A stretch of DNA of 36,180 nucleotides from Bacteroidota bacterium (GTDB lineage: Bacteria > Bacteroidota > Ignavibacteria > UBA10030 > BY39), in assembly GCA_030017895.1 (NCBI GenBank), contig JASEGV010000029.1:1-36180 (forward strand), given 5' to 3'. The position numbers were made by a program, and so were the translations under genes. The notes under the pieces were generated by a model. It had not been told where the DNA came from. It searched no databases and was given only the letters and a program-made list of their open reading frames with translations. How positions within the stretch are numbered: position 1 is the first letter of the stretch; each line of letters opens with the position of its first letter. Shown here piece by piece: positions 16,533 through 24,323 of the stretch.

Positions 16533-17186
16533 TTGTATCTAAAATCTATAAATAAAAATCTTGATCCTTTATCAATCGCCGACTTGAAGCGGAAGTATTC
16601 AGAGTTGAAATTCAAAATTCAACTGCGTTTGGATGATTTTCTCAAAATAAAACAATCGGATTACTTTTACGAGTTAGTTTATTGTTTGCTTACACCACAG
16701 TCGAGTGCGCGGAATGCTGATAAAGCTGTAAAACTTTTACAATCAAATAAATTTCATAAACAAGCAATCAATCCTCAGCCAATTTTATCTCACAAAAAAT
16801 CTTACATCCGTTTCCATAATAATAAATCGAAATATCTGCTTGAGGTTAAAAACCAATTCCCTTTAATCGAACAACAATTGCAGAATGGTAGATCATCTAT
16901 CGAACTGCGCGACTGGTTGGTTAAGAGTGTAAAAGGATTTGGTTACAAAGAGGCATCTCACTTTTTACGTAACATCGGGCATCGTAATCTTGCAATACTC
17001 GACCGTCATATCTTAAAAAATTTAGTGAGGGTTGGAGTTCTTAATGAATTACCAAAATCGTTATCGAAAAATAATTATTTAGAAATAGAAAAAATATTTA
17101 AAATATTTTCAAAAAAAATTAACATACCTTTGGATGAATTAGATTTACTTTTCTGGAGTATGGAAACAGGAGAAATACTAAAATGA
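16533..17186 (+). CDS. ogg: N-glycosylase/DNA lyase, Ogg2 (archaeal-type 8-oxoguanine glycosylase)
   Basis: Bifunctional repair enzyme that removes 8-oxoguanine and cleaves the abasic site. The 217-residue protein has the helix-hairpin-helix and catalytic segment SVKGFGYKEASHFLRNIG with Lys139 as the likely Schiff-base nucleophile. Asp157 in AILDRHILK lies exactly 18 residues later, the same spacing as Lys129/Asp147 of the Methanocaldococcus enzyme. CLLTPQSSARNA near residue 51 is also typical of the family. The start used is TTG 16533, 61 bases after the previous gene and without a good Shine-Dalgarno, so a slightly later start is possible. The stop overlaps the next gene by four bases (ATGA). 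Confidence 0.88.
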   Translation: MYLKSINKNLDPLSIADLKRKYSELKFKIQLRLDDFLKIKQSDYFYELVYCLLTPQSSARNADKAVKLLQSNKFHKQAINPQPILSHKKSYIRFHNNKSKYLLEVKNQFPLIEQQLQNGRSSIELRDWLVKSVKGFGYKEASHFLRNIGHRNLAILDRHILKNLVRVGVLNELPKSLSKNNYLEIEKIFKIFSKKINIPLDELDLLFWSMETGEILK

Positions 17187-18334
17187 AGGCAGTTGTAATA
17201 GGTGCTGGAATGATGGGAAGCGCCCTGGCTTACGACCTTGCACAAGCAATCGACATCGAAGAAATATTGTTGGCAGATATAAATTTTGAACGTGCGTCGA
17301 ATGCTGCTAAAAATATTAATAATAAAGTTAAGCCGGAAAAAATCGATGCAAATTCTTATGAAGATATTGTTGAATTGATGACCGGTGCTGATGCAGTAAT
17401 CAGCGCAACGTCGTACTCGCTGAATTATATTTTGACAACGGCAGCAATTGAAGCAGGAGTTCACTTCCTTGACCTCGGCGGTAATAACGATGTTGTAAAA
17501 AAACAGCTTCTACTTAACAGGCAGGCACGCGAGGCTCAGGTTTGTGTGCTGCCGAATTGTGGCTTGGCTCCCGGACTTGTAAATATTTTAGCAATAGCTG
17601 GGGCGAAAAAGTTCGATACTGTTGACGAAATCAATCTGCGTGTTGGCGGTTTACCGCAGCATCCGCAGCCGCCTTTGAATTATCAGCTCGTTTTTTCTGC
17701 AGAAGGACTGCTAAATGAGTACACCGAACCGGCTGAAGTTGTACGAAATGGCAACATCATATCTGTGAATTCTTTGGACGACGTGGAGGAAATAATTTTT
17801 CCACAACCTTTTGGAGCACTGGAAGCTTTTAATACTTCGGGCGGAATATCTACCTTGTGTAATTACTTTCGTGGAAAAGTCCGCGAACTCGATTATAAAA
17901 CAATCCGGTATAAAGGACATTGCAATAAGTTTAAATTATTAATCGATTTAGGATTTGCCAGTTCCGAAGCGTTGATGATCGGAAATACAGTTAAAACAGC
18001 CCGCGAGTTGTTCATCGAAATGCTAACCAATAAATTGGATTACAAAGATGAAGATTGTATCTTGTTGCGTGCAACTATTCAAGGGCATATTAACGGGGAA
18101 AAAAAATCGCTCGTGTATGAGATGATAGATTACTTTGATAAGCCGACCCGTATATCGGCAATGATGCGGACGACTTCGTTCCCAACCTCAATCATCGCGC
18201 TGATGCTGATGCGTGGTGAAATAAAAGCTCACGGTGTGATGCCCCCCGAAGAATGTGTCCCCGCAGATAAACTTTTAGAAGAATTAAAAATGCGAAACAT
18301 TAATATATCACAAACGTTTGTTGAAGGTGAATAA
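17183..18334 (+). CDS. Saccharopine dehydrogenase family oxidoreductase
   Basis: A 383-residue NAD(P)-dependent enzyme with an N-terminal Rossmann motif VIGAGMMGSALAYDL and acidic strand end LLADINFERA, then the family features ATSYSLNYILTTAAIEAGVHFLDLGG and LPNCGLAPGLVNILA. The C-terminal catalytic domain includes VGGLPQHPQPPLNYQLVFS. It belongs with saccharopine dehydrogenase / lysine 6-dehydrogenase-like enzymes, which act on lysine-derived imino acids or in carboxynorspermidine synthesis; sequence alone does not choose between these. The nearby spermidine-synthase-like gene makes a polyamine role worth considering but is only context. ATG overlaps the ogg stop by four bases. Its TAA shares one base with the next small ORF's ATG. 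Confidence 0.83.
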   Translation: MKAVVIGAGMMGSALAYDLAQAIDIEEILLADINFERASNAAKNINNKVKPEKIDANSYEDIVELMTGADAVISATSYSLNYILTTAAIEAGVHFLDLGGNNDVVKKQLLLNRQAREAQVCVLPNCGLAPGLVNILAIAGAKKFDTVDEINLRVGGLPQHPQPPLNYQLVFSAEGLLNEYTEPAEVVRNGNIISVNSLDDVEEIIFPQPFGALEAFNTSGGISTLCNYFRGKVRELDYKTIRYKGHCNKFKLLIDLGFASSEALMIGNTVKTARELFIEMLTNKLDYKDEDCILLRATIQGHINGEKKSLVYEMIDYFDKPTRISAMMRTTSFPTSIIALMLMRGEIKAHGVMPPEECVPADKLLEELKMRNINISQTFVEGE

Positions 18335-18489
18335 TGAAGAAACCTTTATCTGTAATTATTATAACAAAAAATCAGAAATCTGAAAAGGAAATTCACAACC
18401 GTTACGATTCGGTAACTTCATTTCCGCGACTTGAAATTATTAAAATATTGTTCAAATCGTTATTTACGGTAGGCAAAAAAGAAAAATAG
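18334..18489 (+). CDS. 51-residue ORF, possible glycosyltransferase remnant
   Basis: An ATG overlapping the preceding stop (TAATG) opens 51 codons to TAG at 18487-18489, eight bases before the likely start of the next gene, so it fills the operon gap exactly. The N-terminus KKPLSVIIITKNQKSEKEI looks like the first strand of a family 2 glycosyltransferase (SVIIITKNE). Its second half, FPRLEIIKILFKSLFTVGKK, is basic and hydrophobic, like the membrane-proximal tail of some such enzymes, but the whole catalytic core (DxD etc.) is absent. It may be an internally deleted remnant or an unrelated small protein. Its tight spacing argues it is translated. No function is assigned. Confidence 0.5.
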   Translation: MKKPLSVIIITKNQKSEKEIHNRYDSVTSFPRLEIIKILFKSLFTVGKKEK

Positions 18490-18497
18490 CTTTGCGA

Positions 18498-20099
18498 ATG
18501 TCCTGTAAAAATATAATATATATATTGGCGTTACTTATTTTTCTGAGCTTAAAAGCATTCGGACAGTACACAACTCCGATAGAATTTTCTCAATCGCCAT
18601 CCTTAAATACGGTAGTCGGAAGTTTCGTTCGAAACGATCTCCTCTACGTGTCATTAAACGATTTGGCGTATGTTTTAAATTTAAAAACATACGTTAACAA
18701 CGAAGCAAAGAAAATCGAAATTAAAACCAAATCGTACAAAATAATATTGAGTGCCGAAAATTCTTACGTTGTAATAACCGATACAAACGAGAAAGTCAGC
18801 GTTCTTCAACTCCAACAAAGAATATATTTTGCAGCCAATGCTTTTTTTATTCCTATCAAAAGCTTCTTCCAGATATTTAATAAATTTTTGGATGAAGAAG
18901 TTATATTCGATTCAAAAAGAAAGATAATTGTAGTCGGTAAACCAATCATAACGCCGAAACATGATATTGTAAATATATCATACGAACAAAAAGTTAACGG
19001 GACATTAATTCGTTTACATTCGAAGCTAAATTTAACTGATTACGATAGCTGGATAAAGTACGAACAAAACGATACAGAAAAAAAACGCGGCTGGTTATAC
19101 ATTACTGTTGCCAATGCGAAAGTAAATCTTGATGCTCTGAAAAAAGTTAAACCATCGGGCATTATTAAAGAACTGCTGATGTTTCCTTCGCCGACATCAG
19201 TTCAATTTACATTTAAGTTAAACGGTGCAGTATCAAATACGGAAATTCTTAAAGCCGACGAAAATAACGATTTACTGATTACAATCTATACACCTACCGA
19301 GCAACAGTTAGCCGAAAAAAAAGAAAGGCATTACGAAAAAAGTTTACAGAAACAGCGCGACCGTTGGAAGTTAGATGTTGTTGTAATTGATCCGGGACAC
19401 GGAGGTAAAGACCCGGGCGCAATCGGTGTTACCAGAACTAAAGAAAAAGATATTACATTGGCAGTTGCTTTAAAATTAGGAAAGCTTTTGGAAAAAAATA
19501 TACCCGATGTGAAAGTAGTTTATACAAGAAAATCGGATGAATTTGTAGAGCTTTTCAAAAGAGGACAAATTGCCAATCAGGCGAACGGGAAGCTCTTTAT
19601 TAGTTTGCATTGCAACGCGGCGGCGCGCAAGCTGCATACTGTAAAAGGTTTTGAAGTATATTTATTGCGTAAGGGAAAAACAGAGCACGCACTTAAAATT
19701 GCTGAACGGGAAAATGCGGTTATTCAATACGAAGAAGGTTACGAAAACCGGTATCAGGAATTAACAGAAGAAAATTTTATTCTGTTGACGATGGCTCAAA
19801 GCGCCTACTTAAAATACAGCGAGCGATTTGCCGAAATTTCTACGCAACAAGTAGAGCGATATACTAATTTAGAAATTCAAGGTGTGAAGCAGGCAGGTTT
19901 TTTTGTTCTCGTTGGCGCATCTATGCCGAATGTGCTGGTCGAAATGGGTTATCTCTCGAATCGGAGCGATGAAAAATTTTTGAAGTCATCCGTTGGACAA
20001 AACAAAATTGCAGAATCTCTGTTTCATGCAATTCAAATTTACAAGACGGAATACGAACAATCGTTGGACGAAGGTAAAACTATGGGGGCGAAGGAGTGA
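18498..20099 (+). CDS. N-acetylmuramoyl-L-alanine amidase with AMIN-like N-terminal part
   Basis: Exported zinc hydrolase that cuts the lactoyl-peptide bond of peptidoglycan, usually in daughter-cell separation. From ATG 18498 the protein has 533 residues; TTG 18492 would add two. A signal peptide (MSCKNIIYILALLIFLSLKAFG) is followed by a copper-amine-oxidase-N-like/beta region to about 150 and an AMIN-like domain to about 265. A charged linker rich in Glu and Lys comes next, and then the Amidase_3 domain. Zinc ligands are His301 (DPGHGGKDPGA), Glu316 (KEKDI) and His371 (ISLHCNAA); the catalytic Glu482 is in VLVEMGYLSN. All expected residues are present. The AMIN-like part likely directs it to the septum or wall. 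It sits tightly between the 51-codon ORF and the lipoprotein gene. Confidence 0.92.
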   Translation: MSCKNIIYILALLIFLSLKAFGQYTTPIEFSQSPSLNTVVGSFVRNDLLYVSLNDLAYVLNLKTYVNNEAKKIEIKTKSYKIILSAENSYVVITDTNEKVSVLQLQQRIYFAANAFFIPIKSFFQIFNKFLDEEVIFDSKRKIIVVGKPIITPKHDIVNISYEQKVNGTLIRLHSKLNLTDYDSWIKYEQNDTEKKRGWLYITVANAKVNLDALKKVKPSGIIKELLMFPSPTSVQFTFKLNGAVSNTEILKADENNDLLITIYTPTEQQLAEKKERHYEKSLQKQRDRWKLDVVVIDPGHGGKDPGAIGVTRTKEKDITLAVALKLGKLLEKNIPDVKVVYTRKSDEFVELFKRGQIANQANGKLFISLHCNAAARKLHTVKGFEVYLLRKGKTEHALKIAERENAVIQYEEGYENRYQELTEENFILLTMAQSAYLKYSERFAEISTQQVERYTNLEIQGVKQAGFFVLVGASMPNVLVEMGYLSNRSDEKFLKSSVGQNKIAESLFHAIQIYKTEYEQSLDEGKTMGAKE

Positions 20100-20101
20100 G
20101 A

Positions 20102-20980
20102 GTGCAAATTTATTTTTTCTTACTCTTATTCACACTAATCGGGTGCAGATCAGACCGATCAAAGTATGTTGAAGCGTTTCTCAAAGTAAAGGATGATTTA
20201 GGACGTGAAGTAATTATTAAAGAGAAGCCAAGCCGAATTATTTCACTGGCACCTAACATTACAGAAATTTTGTTTGCACTCGATAGCGGAAAAACTTTAG
20301 CAGCGGTTACCGATTATTGTGATTATCCACAGGCAGCGAGTACGAAACCGAGTGTCGGCGGAATGATAGCTCCAAATTTTGAAAAAATCTCGGAAATAAA
20401 ACCCGACTTGATTTTAATGACAGTTGAGGGAAATAACCAAACTGATTTTAACAAACTTTTAAATCTAAATTATACAGTTTATGTTTTAAAACCCAAAAAT
20501 ATAGAAGGAATTTTTAAATCGATTTTAGATTTAGGTAGAATTATTTCTGCTGAAGGTTCTGCCAATCAATTAATTATTGAGATGAGAAGAAAGCAGGGCA
20601 TAATCATGAATGAAAGGCGCACGCAAACACTGCCAAAAGTGTTTATCGTAATTTCGCTTCAGCCCTTGATAAGTGCCGGTAAAGAAACATTCATAAATGA
20701 ACTTGTAACTTCTGCAGGCGGCATCAATATAGCAGCCGAATCGCTGCTGCAATATCCGATTATCAACAGAGAGGAAGTCCTGAAACAAAATCCCGATGTA
20801 ATCATCGTGATGAGCGATGGTGCAAAAAGTATAGAAGATGTTGTAAATCGATTTCCTGAATGGAAGAAAACAGAGGCATTTAAGAAACACAAAATAAAAA
20901 TAGTAGATGCAGATATACTGTCCCGACCCGGACCCAGAATTATAGATGGGTTAAAGTTTATTGCATCAGTAATTTTTTAA
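20102..20980 (+). CDS. Periplasmic-binding lipoprotein, BtuF/FepB-like
   Basis: Helical-backbone metal-receptor type binding protein of ABC uptake systems for cobalamin, heme or ferric siderophores. The lipobox LIGC ends a short signal peptide, so it is probably anchored to a membrane. Family features are PSRIISLAPNITEILFAL, VTDYCDYPQAA, VGGMIAPNFEKISEIKPDLIL, and SAGKETFINELVTSAGGINI. GTG 20102 follows AAGGAG (20091-20096) with five-base spacing; GTG 20096, which overlaps the previous stop, is the alternative. No permease or ATPase gene is nearby, so the partner must lie elsewhere. A ferritin gene follows, which may hint at iron, but the WxxP/CDYP pattern also fits cobalamin binders. Confidence 0.85.
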   Translation: MQIYFFLLLFTLIGCRSDRSKYVEAFLKVKDDLGREVIIKEKPSRIISLAPNITEILFALDSGKTLAAVTDYCDYPQAASTKPSVGGMIAPNFEKISEIKPDLILMTVEGNNQTDFNKLLNLNYTVYVLKPKNIEGIFKSILDLGRIISAEGSANQLIIEMRRKQGIIMNERRTQTLPKVFIVISLQPLISAGKETFINELVTSAGGINIAAESLLQYPIINREEVLKQNPDVIIVMSDGAKSIEDVVNRFPEWKKTEAFKKHKIKIVDADILSRPGPRIIDGLKFIASVIF

Positions 20981-21022
20981 AAGTATATTAACATACAATA
21001 AAAACAATAAAGGAGAAAAACG

Positions 21023-21517
21023 ATGTTAAGCAAAACTTTACAAAACACGATTAATAATCAAATACAAGCCGAAATGTTCTCATCATATCTTTACCTGTCG
21101 ATGTCGGCATATTGTGAAATGAACAATTTTTTAGGTGCCGCTAAATGGTTTAAAATGCAATCCGAAGAGGAGTGGGGTCACGCGATGAAGTTCTATGGCT
21201 TCATAATAGAACGTGGCGGCAAGATTACACTAAAAGCAATTGACGAACCGCAGCTCGACTTTAAGTCGCTGTTAGGCGCATTCGAAGAAACGTTAACACA
21301 CGAGAAGAAAGTTACTGCCCTGATCAATAAACTTTATGAACAATCCTTAAAGGAATCCGATTATGCTACACAAATATTTTTACAGTGGTTCATAACCGAG
21401 CAAGTAGAAGAAGAGGCAAATGCTATCGCGATCATTGAGCGTATTAAAATGGTGGGTGAAAAAGCAAGCTCATTATTATGGATAGATAAAGAATTAGGCA
21501 AGCGTGCAAAAGAATAA
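21023..21517 (+). CDS. ftnA: Bacterial ferritin (FtnA type)
   Basis: Cytoplasmic 24-mer iron store that oxidizes Fe(II). The 164-residue protein has all ferroxidase-centre ligands at the positions of E. coli FtnA: Glu17 and Tyr24 (helix A), Glu50 and His53 (EEEWGH), Glu94 (LTHEKK) and Gln127 (FITEQVEEE), plus Glu130. There is no heme-binding Met arrangement as in bacterioferritin. AAAGGAG about seven bases before ATG 21023 is one of the strongest ribosome sites in the window, suggesting high expression. It lies 42 bases after the binding-lipoprotein gene and may share its transcript or have its own promoter in the AT-rich gap. No Fur box was recognized. Confidence 0.95.
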   Translation: MLSKTLQNTINNQIQAEMFSSYLYLSMSAYCEMNNFLGAAKWFKMQSEEEWGHAMKFYGFIIERGGKITLKAIDEPQLDFKSLLGAFEETLTHEKKVTALINKLYEQSLKESDYATQIFLQWFITEQVEEEANAIAIIERIKMVGEKASSLLWIDKELGKRAKE

Positions 21518-21568
21518 ATACTGTGAAGGTATTACTGATCTTACAGGAACTGACCAAAAAGTAATATT

Positions 21569-21683
21569 TCTTAGTGCTTCTCAGTGAACTTCATGGTCTT
21601 AGTGGTAAAAATATTAGTTTTATTAAAGAGAATAAAACATTCACCACAAAAGACACAAAGGGCACAAAGGTTCACAAAGACTT
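21569..21683 (+). repeat. CACAAAG-rich imperfect inverted repeat
   Basis: The right arm (about 21641-21681) is built from short CACAAAG-type units (CACCACAAAAGACACAAAG, then GGCACAAAGGTTCACAAAG). The left arm (about 21569-21607, TTAGTGCTTCTCAGTGAAC ... CTTAGTGGTA) is a degenerate inverse complement of it. The two flank an AT-rich centre and could form a long imperfect hairpin. A chance ORF through it (FTTKDTKGTKVHKD) is low-complexity and not a gene. Similar accACAAAGacACAAAG strings are familiar from intergenic DNA of many environmental bacteria, which suggests a small dispersed, non-autonomous element. Confidence 0.5.
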
Positions 21684-21735
21684 TCAAGACAACCCCTCGA
21701 TCAGTGATTCATTTTCAAATAGTTCAGTTAATCTA

Positions 21736-22518
21736 AATAGTTACCCCTTAAAAAGTCGTTCTTAGAGCTAAACTTGACTTTGATGATCCAAAAAGCACCC
21801 GCAAGACGTAAAGGCGATGATTATTTTTCAAATGACTAATTCGTTGTCGCTTTTTTCTTGGGAGTGATTACTTCCGTTTCTCCAATTGCTTTACGTGGTT
21901 CGTTTTCATAAAAGCGTTTGTATTGTTCAAGCGCTGGTTGCAACGTATGACCGTCATAATCGTTTTTCTCTCTAATTCTCGCACTAATCGCCCAGCAATG
22001 GTCTTGATTTTTCGTTCCGCTTTCTGTCCGTGTTTTTGCTGCTTTATCGTGCGACTATACAATTTATTATCTGTCGGAAAGGTAATGTTCTTTTCTTGTA
22101 CTGCCGTATCAACGCATACCTCTTTTTCCTTTCCATCTTTACCATTTAAACGTACACTCTTTTTCAATATCAACTCCATACCTGTTGTCCCTATGCGATT
22201 GCGAAAGTGCACTAACTCACTCGGATCACAAGGCTTGACTGTTACGAAACTTGTCATACCACAAAAATATTGATAGTATGAATAATCCAATCACTAATCG
22301 AATTGGTTTAGCAGGGCGTCACTGATCTGGCCTGTAGTGTTTAGAGAACTCGGCTTCAAATATTTGCCAGTCGATTTTATCCGCTAAAACGTATAGACAG
22401 AAAGTTATTTGTGTAGAATCGGCTTCTTTAGGTATCATATTTTCTGCAAGTTTTTTTGACATTTGTTTAGTTTTCTCGGTAAATTAAAACGTTTTGGCGT
22501 TTTTAAGGGGTAACTATT
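21736..22518 (-). mobile_element. Decayed IS5-family insertion sequence with 19-bp terminal inverted repeats
   Basis: AATAGTTACCCCTTAAAAA at 21736-21754 reappears as its exact inverse complement at 22500-22518. The 783 bp between hold only fragments of one transposase on the minus strand. A full element of this type would be roughly twice as long, so internal deletions have removed about half while both ends stay perfect. The right end lies inside the 3' part of a small ORF, which it truncates. No convincing target-site duplication is visible (left flank TAAATA, right flank TATTGC share only TA). The surrounding 1.3 kb (21518-22821) contains no intact gene. Confidence 0.8.
21755..22462 (-). 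pseudogene. IS5-family transposase, fragmented
   Basis: Reading the minus strand from ATG 22462 gives MSKKLAENMIPKEADSTQ and then WQIFEAEFSKHYRPDQ, an in-frame stop, then RPAKPIRLVIGLF, the normal N-terminal order of IS5-type transposases. After a deletion and frame change comes YYQYFCGMTSF, CDPSELVHFRNRIGTTGMEL and VCVDTAVQEKNITFPTDNKLYSRTI. Another gap leads to ERKIKTIAGRLVRELERK. A further frame change gives YDGHTLQPALEQYKRFYENE and GETEVITPKKK, and last HLKNNHRL from the C-terminal region. The VDRGY-type catalytic block is missing. The gene cannot be active. An open stretch (140 codons, 21868-22290) is only one fragment of it. Confidence 0.85.
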
Positions 22519-22676
22519 GCAAGCCATTCGGTTTCGCTCATTTCTGTCTCTTCCGGTAAAAGAATAAGTACCCGCACTTTTGTCGGAAAAGCTATCGCTA
22601 CTGCTTCGTCTAAGTGAACATTGTTTGGCGAATCAATTGTTCCTGTAGTTTCAATGATTTTTGTTGAGATTTCCAT
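22503..22676 (-). pseudogene. Small antitoxin-like gene truncated by the insertion sequence
   Basis: On the minus strand a GGAG lies nine bases before ATG 22676, opening MEISTKIIETTGTIDSPNNV, then HLDEAVAIAFPTKVRVLILLP and SETEWLA. The last four residues and the stop (IVTP then TAA) are encoded by the terminal repeat of the insertion sequence, so the original 3' end has been replaced. An upstream in-frame ATG at 22691 would add five residues. The pattern resembles short proteins found as antitoxins beside PIN-type toxins in cyanobacteria and related soil and sediment bacteria, but I recognize this only loosely. No toxin gene is adjacent, and the sequence on the far side of the element does not convincingly continue the frame. 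Confidence 0.45.
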
Positions 22677-22779
22677 CTCTTTTTGCTCCATTAAGTTTAA
22701 TATTGTATTCTATTTCAATTTACCAATTCATTTTGTGAATTTCAAGAAAATTTGATGGGGTTTATTCCTTTTTAGTGTT

Positions 22780-22811
22780 TTTGTTTAAATCTCTCAATTT
22801 GTCTATATTTA
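22780..22811 (+). promoter_or_regulatory. Candidate Bacteroidota-type promoter of the catabolic cluster
   Basis: TTTG at 22780-22783, exactly 20 bases, then TATATTTA at 22804-22811, matching TTTG/TAnnTTTG with one mismatch in the last base. It ends 11 bases before the hydantoinase start, so transcription would begin close to or just before the ATG, leaving a very short leader. Confidence 0.5.
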
Positions 22812-22821
22812 CCACATCTTT

Positions 22822-24204
22822 ATGTCTATCTTAATTAAAAACGGTCGTGTTGTTACTGCTTCGGAAAATTTTCTTGCCGATGTATTTATCGAGGACGAGA
22901 AGATTACGAAAATCGGTACTAATCTAAATCTCTCAGCTGCCACAGTAATTAACGCAACGAATAAGTATGTAATCCCTGGTGGTATAGATGTTCACACACA
23001 CATCGATATGCCGTATGGCGATATAAAATCGACAGACGATTTTGAAACTGGAACCATTGCCGCTGTCTTTGGCGGAACAACGACGATCATAGATTTCGCA
23101 GTTCAATCTAAAGGACAATCGCTTTTAGAAGCATTAAATATCTGGAAACAAAAAGCAAGCGGTAAAGCTCTTATCGATTATGGCTTTCACATCATCATAA
23201 CAGATGTGAACGAAAAAATTCTCGCTGAACTTGATGAAGTTGTTACCGAAGGTGTTACAAGTTTTAAATTGTTCACAGCGTATCCCGGCAGATTGATGCT
23301 GAATGATTCAGAAATATTCAGAGTAATGCAGCGAGCGAAGAACAACGGTGCTTTGATAATGATGCACGCAGAGAGTGGTTACGTAATAGACAGTTTAATT
23401 CAACAAGCCCTCGCTCAAGGAAACACTGATCCGATTTATCACGCTCTTACTCGTCCCCCTGCGCTTGAAGGCGAAGCTACAAACCGAACCATCGCACTTG
23501 CAAAAGTTGCCGATGTGCCGGTCTATATTGTGCACGTAACGTGTAGCGAAGCTATTGATGCTATCAAGAAGGCACGAGCGCAAGGACAAAAAGTATTCGG
23601 TGAAACTTGTCCGCATTACTTATTGCTTAGCGAGGATGATTTAAGAAAACCTAACTTTGAAGGTGCGAAATATGTTCTTTCGCCGCCGTTGCGCGAACAC
23701 AAACATCAGCGGATACTTTGGGATTCGCTTAGTGATAATATTTTACAAACAATTGCAACTGACCACTGCCCCTTTAACTTCAAGAAACACAAAGAGTTAG
23801 GGCGGAATGATTTTACAAAAATACCAAACGGTGCACCCGGAATCGAGAACCGACTACAACTAATGTTTGAATACGGTGTTAAACAAAACAGAATCTCTAT
23901 AAACAGATGGGTGGAATTAGTATCAACAAATCCTGCAAAAATATTCGGAATGTATCCGCAGAAGGGAGCGATTGCTGTCGGCAGCGATGCCGATATTGTA
24001 ATCTGGAATCCTAACACTGAACACACAATCTCAGCACAAACTCATCACATGCGTGTCGATTACAATATGTTTGAAGGTTTCAGAGTTAAAGGCAACACCG
24101 AAACAGTTATCTCAAGAGGTGAAGTGATAATCGAAAAAGAAAAATTTCTCGGTAAGCCGGGCCGAGGAAGGTTTATTAAACGCAATCCGTTTGGTAGCTT
24201 ATAG
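22822..24204 (+). CDS. hydA: Dihydropyrimidinase / hydantoinase
   Basis: Zinc amidohydrolase that opens cyclic diamides such as dihydrouracil or hydantoins to N-carbamoyl amino acids. The 460-residue protein has the metal motif GGIDVHTHID (His58, His60), the probably carboxylated Lys149 in TSFKLFTAYPG, MMHAESG, IVHVTCSEA and the metal Asp in ATDHCPF. The YPG following the Lys and the DFETGTIAAVFGGTTTIIDF segment point to dihydropyrimidinase/hydantoinase rather than allantoinase or dihydroorotase. ATG 22822 has no Shine-Dalgarno, in line with the short leader expected from the promoter directly upstream. It is the first gene of a same-strand cluster with a molybdenum hydroxylase and carbamoyltransferase genes, so its substrate is probably an oxidized heterocycle. 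Confidence 0.92.
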   Translation: MSILIKNGRVVTASENFLADVFIEDEKITKIGTNLNLSAATVINATNKYVIPGGIDVHTHIDMPYGDIKSTDDFETGTIAAVFGGTTTIIDFAVQSKGQSLLEALNIWKQKASGKALIDYGFHIIITDVNEKILAELDEVVTEGVTSFKLFTAYPGRLMLNDSEIFRVMQRAKNNGALIMMHAESGYVIDSLIQQALAQGNTDPIYHALTRPPALEGEATNRTIALAKVADVPVYIVHVTCSEAIDAIKKARAQGQKVFGETCPHYLLLSEDDLRKPNFEGAKYVLSPPLREHKHQRILWDSLSDNILQTIATDHCPFNFKKHKELGRNDFTKIPNGAPGIENRLQLMFEYGVKQNRISINRWVELVSTNPAKIFGMYPQKGAIAVGSDADIVIWNPNTEHTISAQTHHMRVDYNMFEGFRVKGNTETVISRGEVIIEKEKFLGKPGRGRFIKRNPFGSL

Positions 24205-24230
24205 CATGTGGAATTACTTATTTGAAATCC

Positions 24231-24268
24231 AACTCATCCCCCCACCAGGATTTGATAGGGGATGAGTT
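24231..24268 (+). repeat. 11-bp perfect hairpin between hydantoinase and CoA-transferase genes
   Basis: AACTCATCCCC (24231-24241) is the exact inverse complement of GGGGATGAGTT (24258-24268), with a 16-base loop. No U-run follows on either strand, so it is not a standard intrinsic terminator. It may stabilize an mRNA end, attenuate partially, or be a dispersed repeat. Confidence 0.5.
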
Positions 24269-24296
24269 CGAAATATGAAAAGATCAAAATAAATCC

Positions 24297-24323
24297 AAAA
24301 TCTAAAATCTAAAATCTAAAATC
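24297..24323 (+). repeat. Tandem heptamer AAAATCT, 3.9 copies, before a start codon
   Basis: Three full copies of AAAATCT and a fourth lacking its last base run from 24297 to 24323, five bases upstream of the CoA-transferase ATG at 24329. The tract occupies the place of the ribosome binding site and leader, and no Shine-Dalgarno is present there. Tandem repeats of this size can change copy number by slippage, which would shift spacing without altering any protein. Confidence 0.8.

Noticed and set aside
21574-21765. 63-codon frame reading FTTKDTKGTKVHKD
   Set aside because: It translates the CACAAAG repeat and ends in the insertion-sequence terminal repeat; low-complexity, not a gene.
21923-22273. 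116-codon plus-strand open frame
   Set aside because: It is antisense to the transposase fragments, whose minus-strand reading matches a known family; chance frame.
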